Source: Flavobacterium enshiense DK69
Lineage (GTDB): Bacteria > Bacteroidota > Bacteroidia > Flavobacteriales > Flavobacteriaceae
Direction: 5' to 3'
Assembly: GCF_000498495.1 (NCBI RefSeq)
Contig: NZ_AVCS01000011.1
Coordinates: 1-64,000 of the forward strand
Length of the DNA: 64,000 bases
The notes beneath the pieces were generated by a model. That model was given only the letters and a program-made list of their open reading frames with translations. It had not been told where the DNA came from and searched no databases. The position numbers and the translations under genes are program-made. Position 1 is the first letter of the stretch; every line of letters begins with the position of its first letter. Shown here one piece after another: positions 61,648 through 64,000 of the stretch.

Positions 61648-62517
61648 CTATTTTTTTATGATTTTATGATTACTGCTTTTTCCATTGTTAAAGTCGAGTT
61701 GTAAAAGGTACATTCCTGAATTTAATTTAGAGGTTAGCATGTCCAGCTCACTTTTTTCAGTCGTTTTTATTAATTGTTTTCCGGTTACGTCAAATAATGA
61801 ATATTGACTGATTTGCTCCTGACTTTCTATTGCGAAAGTGGTGTTGAATGGATTAGGGTAGATTGTAAAGGTGTTTTTGTCAAATGCAACAGCATTTAAA
61901 AGATATACAGCGTGATAATATTCCGTGCTTGCGGCTTCGATAACGGCGGTATAGTTGTCTAAAGCGGTTTTAAGTTGCGAATTGTCACAATTGCAAACTA
62001 CATTATAATAGCGTAATAAGGACGGTGAAATAGCAGAAGGATAAGCCTGCGAATAATAAAAAACATTATAAGTTGTAAAAATCTGATTTAAGCCAGGGTC
62101 ATTTGTAGTTATGATGTTGTTGGAACTTCCTGTTGGAATACCAATTCCCTGCGTTGCGATTTTTGTACTGACGGCATCTTTGAAAATGCCATAACTGGAT
62201 ATGACAGCATGGTCAACTACATTACTATAAGCATTCAAATCCGCAACAAATTGGTTGAGATTTGATGAGGTCGCAGATACTTCATACATTTTTAGGGAAT
62301 AATCCGGATAAGGGTGACCCGCTTTGGTTTCATAACGATATACCCCGTGTGCTGAAAAAATAGCATTAAGTCCCGGATCATTAGAAGTTGTTGCATGGTT
62401 TCCACAGCAAGAACCTCCCACGGGTGTTCCAATCTGGGGATCTACTAATCGAATGTCTACAACAGTTTGCCCAAAAGCAAAAGTCGTAAAAAGTAAAAAG
62501 AGGATTATTTTTTTCAT
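61648..62517 (-). CDS. T9SS-sorted protein with two internal repeats
   Basis: A 289-residue exported protein (signal peptide ending FAFG-Q). Two similar segments occur: IGTPVG..TSNDPGLNAIFSAHGVYRYE and IGIPTG..TTNDPGLNQIFTTYNVFYYS, each followed by a proline-tyrosine stretch. Cysteines CC near residue 38 and CNC near 180 may bridge. The C-terminus (FTIYPNPFNTTFAIESQEQ, SGMYLLQLDF) is a type A T9SS sorting domain. No named family is recognised. It separates the cob operon from the B12 riboswitch. Confidence 0.8.
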   Translation of the reverse strand: MKKIILFLLFTTFAFGQTVVDIRLVDPQIGTPVGGSCCGNHATTSNDPGLNAIFSAHGVYRYETKAGHPYPDYSLKMYEVSATSSNLNQFVADLNAYSNVVDHAVISSYGIFKDAVSTKIATQGIGIPTGSSNNIITTNDPGLNQIFTTYNVFYYSQAYPSAISPSLLRYYNVVCNCDNSQLKTALDNYTAVIEAASTEYYHAVYLLNAVAFDKNTFTIYPNPFNTTFAIESQEQISQYSLFDVTGKQLIKTTEKSELDMLTSKLNSGMYLLQLDFNNGKSSNHKIIKK

Positions 62518-62716
62518 AAAGGAAAAATTTATACATTCAAATGTACGAAAAATAAGTGTTTTTTAATTATATGCTGTTTAGTTAATTGATTTTAAGAGTT
62601 AAGTGGATTTCGGATAATCTGTCAAAATTTATTTCTAAAATTCACTTGCATTATAAGATGGTAAATAATAATATTTTTGTTTATTCTTTAAAAAACCATT
62701 CAAAATCACAGATTGG

Positions 62717-62749
62717 TTTGCATTTTTGATAATTATAACATTATATTTG
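62717..62749 (+). promoter_or_regulatory. Promoter of the cobalamin-riboswitch transcript
   Basis: TTTG (62717-62720), a 21-base spacer and TATATTTG (62742-62749) match the Bacteroidetes consensus. Transcription would begin near 62756, just before the riboswitch. Confidence 0.75.
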
Positions 62750-62771
62750 CCTTCGAATTTTGGTTGTTGTT

Positions 62772-62933
62772 TTAGGAATTTTCAAACAACATTAAAAGGG
62801 AATCAGGTGAAATGCCTGAGCTGTACCCGCAACTGTAAGCTATCAAGCTTGTTATTATCTACAATACCACTGTCTCGTTTAAGTTAGAGATGGGAAGGTG
62901 AATAACAAGACGCAAGCCAGGAGACCTGCCTAA
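62772..62933 (+). promoter_or_regulatory. Cobalamin riboswitch
   Basis: The conserved core of the adenosylcobalamin aptamer is present: GGGAATCAGGTGAAATGCCTGAGCTGTACCCGCAACTGTAA (in sections, 62798-62837), ACCACTGTCTC near 62866-62876, TGGGAAGG near 62891-62898 and the B12-box GACGCAAGCCAGGAGACCTGCC (62909-62930, in sections). TTAGG (62772-62776) and CCTAA (62929-62933) close P1. A hairpin AAATCTT/AAGATTT (62952-62973) follows and may be part of the expression platform. Confidence 0.95.
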
Positions 62934-62978
62934 GTTCATCAATAAAATATCAAATCTTCGGGAAAAAAGATTTAGAAA

Positions 62979-63365
62979 ATGAACAAGAAAGATCTCCTAA
63001 CGGTTATTAAACCCCTATTGTGCTATACTGTAAAAGCACAGCAAAAGTCTATTTCTCTGCTTGGAGAAGATATAATTTCAGAGATACACTCTGAAGAAAA
63101 TCATGATACTCAATTGTTTAAGGTGGCAGATTACTTGGTTTTAAAGAAAATCTGTCTTTTTTCAATTCGACTACACCTTTTTAGTTCCAGAGTTTTTTCC
63201 AAGGGGTTTTGCTTTGGAGAAGATTCTTTGTCTTCGTTTATAAAATCTGTATTTCATAGAAAATCAGTTTCAAAGGACTTTACAGTAGCCCATACTGCCT
63301 ACTTCAAAAATTATCCTATACTATATCAGTTAATTAATCATAAATTTTTTAAATACATACAATGA
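62979..63365 (+). CDS. Doubtful 128-residue ORF after the riboswitch
   Basis: An open frame with no recognisable domain, signal peptide or membrane segment. It is rich in Phe, Ser, Ile and Lys, a composition that AT-rich non-coding DNA also gives. It fills the gap between the riboswitch and the propeller gene, and its stop overlaps that gene's start (ATGA-type overlap at 63362-63365), which is mild support for translation. The riboswitch normally precedes a TonB receptor, which this is not. Real or not remains open. Confidence 0.3.
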   Translation: MNKKDLLTVIKPLLCYTVKAQQKSISLLGEDIISEIHSEENHDTQLFKVADYLVLKKICLFSIRLHLFSSRVFSKGFCFGEDSLSSFIKSVFHRKSVSKDFTVAHTAYFKNYPILYQLINHKFFKYIQ

Positions 63366-64000
63366 TGAACAAATACCTTTTTTTTCTTGCCCTTTTTATT
63401 TTCAGTTTAAAAGGACTTTCACAGTCTTATCTTGACGGAATTTTTGTTCTTAATGAGGGAAATATGGGGAGTAATGCTGCTTCCGTGAGCTTTATCAGCC
63501 AAAATAATCAGGTGGTGGATAATATTTATGGATTGAGAAACAATAACAGCCCATTGGGAGATGTGGGGCAAAGTATTGGTTTTCACGGGAATATTGCCAT
63601 GATTGTTTTGAATTTTTCAAATGCTATAAAAGTGGTTGACAGGGAAACCTTTGTTTTGGAAGCTACCATAAACACAGGTTTGACGAATCCTCGCTATGTG
63701 GAATTTTTCGGCAATAAGGCATATGTGACTTGTTGGGGTGATGGCAATGTTACTACGGATGATTATCTGGCCGTAATTGATTTGGGAACCTATCAGGTGG
63801 AAAGCACTATTCCAATGCCGGAAGGGGTGGAGAGAATTGAAGAAGTGAACGGAAAACTTTATGTGGCTCACCTGGGAGGCTATGGATATGGTTCCACCGT
63901 CACTGTTGTTAACCCACAAACTTCAGCGATTGAAACCACTATTGCCGTTGGGGATTTGCCTAATTCCATGATTGTAAAGGGTAATTACCTGTATGTGCTT
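63362..64000 (+). CDS. Secreted YncE/DUF5074-like beta-propeller (BtuG-like), cut by the window end
   Basis: The first 213 codons of an exported protein (signal peptide LALFIFSLKGLS-Q) that runs on past 64000. GIFVLNEGNMGSNAASVSFI and repeated blades such as YVEFFGNKAYVTCWGDGNV and RIEEVNGKLYVAHLGGYGYG are typical of YncE/DUF5074 seven-bladed propellers. Surface propellers of this kind (BtuG in Bacteroides) bind corrinoids with great affinity and pass them to BtuB. Its place after a cobalamin riboswitch supports this. There is no lipobox, unlike BtuG: the signal ends in SQ. Confidence 0.85.
   Translation, partial: MMNKYLFFLALFIFSLKGLSQSYLDGIFVLNEGNMGSNAASVSFISQNNQVVDNIYGLRNNNSPLGDVGQSIGFHGNIAMIVLNFSNAIKVVDRETFVLEATINTGLTNPRYVEFFGNKAYVTCWGDGNVTTDDYLAVIDLGTYQVESTIPMPEGVERIEEVNGKLYVAHLGGYGYGSTVTVVNPQTSAIETTIAVGDLPNSMIVKGNYLYVL

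Noticed and set aside
1..64000. tRNA genes, prophage, CRISPR-Cas or toxin-antitoxin pairs
   Set aside because: No cloverleaf arms, integrase, Cas or paired small toxin-antitoxin genes were found on reading either strand; very short tRNA-like elements could still be missed without a search program.

Overview
The window is chromosomal DNA of a Flavobacteriaceae bacterium, most likely Flavobacterium. Support comes from moderately low GC, weak Shine-Dalgarno signals, promoters of the Bacteroidetes form (TTG plus TAnnTTTG), type IX secretion (T9SS) C-terminal sorting domains, a TonB-dependent receptor with a carboxypeptidase-like regulatory domain, a 6S-Flavo-like RNA beside zapA, and families such as DUF3857, DUF4199, DUF5777 and DUF3347. 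I see no transposase, prophage, CRISPR array or tRNA gene, so the window is mostly ordinary core genome with two accessory modules.

Layout. 1-2400: rny, 6S RNA, zapA and a coiled-coil partner, all on the minus strand. 2.6-7.5 kb: M23 peptidase, TonB receptor and a calcium-site lipoprotein. 7.5-13.4 kb: a minus-strand run of DUF2971, ABC exporter, phosphosugar mutase, glycosyltransferase and DUF4199 genes. 13.5-18.5 kb: rpmE2 with a structured leader, GlmU-like protein, aspA, mtaB. 18.5-23.2 kb: small proteins, a lytic transglycosylase operon and rpmH (L34, only 53 codons). 23.3-27.7 kb: carB, a GyrI-like protein and a KirBac-type potassium channel. 27.8-31.9 kb: two DUF3857 proteins, one with an intact transglutaminase site and one without. 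32-34.4 kb: YceI, cytochrome c, OB-fold and DUF5777 genes. 34.4-38.8 kb: thioesterase, rmuC and an RCC1-repeat T9SS protein.

Copper module (39.6-45.8 kb, with a histidine kinase convergent at 45.8-47 kb). A regulator joining a CxxC metal-binding domain to an AraC DNA-binding domain precedes a CopA-type P-type ATPase, a small HMA protein, a DUF3347 protein and a multicopper oxidase that carries a CopB-like beta-barrel at its C-terminus. Together they should sense, export, chaperone and oxidise copper. Just upstream, in an 890-base gene-free gap, two tandem copies of a non-coding unit each have a promoter-like element, a 14-bp closing stem, a conserved-loop hairpin with compensatory changes and a terminator. 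I consider this the least explained feature of the window.

Cobalamin module (53-64 kb). A BtuF-BtuC-BtuD importer faces a salvage operon: cobU, a DUF71/COG2102 PP-loop protein, a BluB-CobT fusion, cobS and an alpha-ribazole phosphatase. No corrin-ring genes are present, so this is corrinoid uptake and lower-ligand assembly. At the right edge a cobalamin riboswitch with its own promoter leads into a doubtful small ORF and a secreted YncE/DUF5074-like beta-propeller resembling BtuG, cut by the window end. Between the modules lie VOC and SRPBCC proteins, a pseudouridine synthase, trmL, an acyltransferase and a dienelactone hydrolase.
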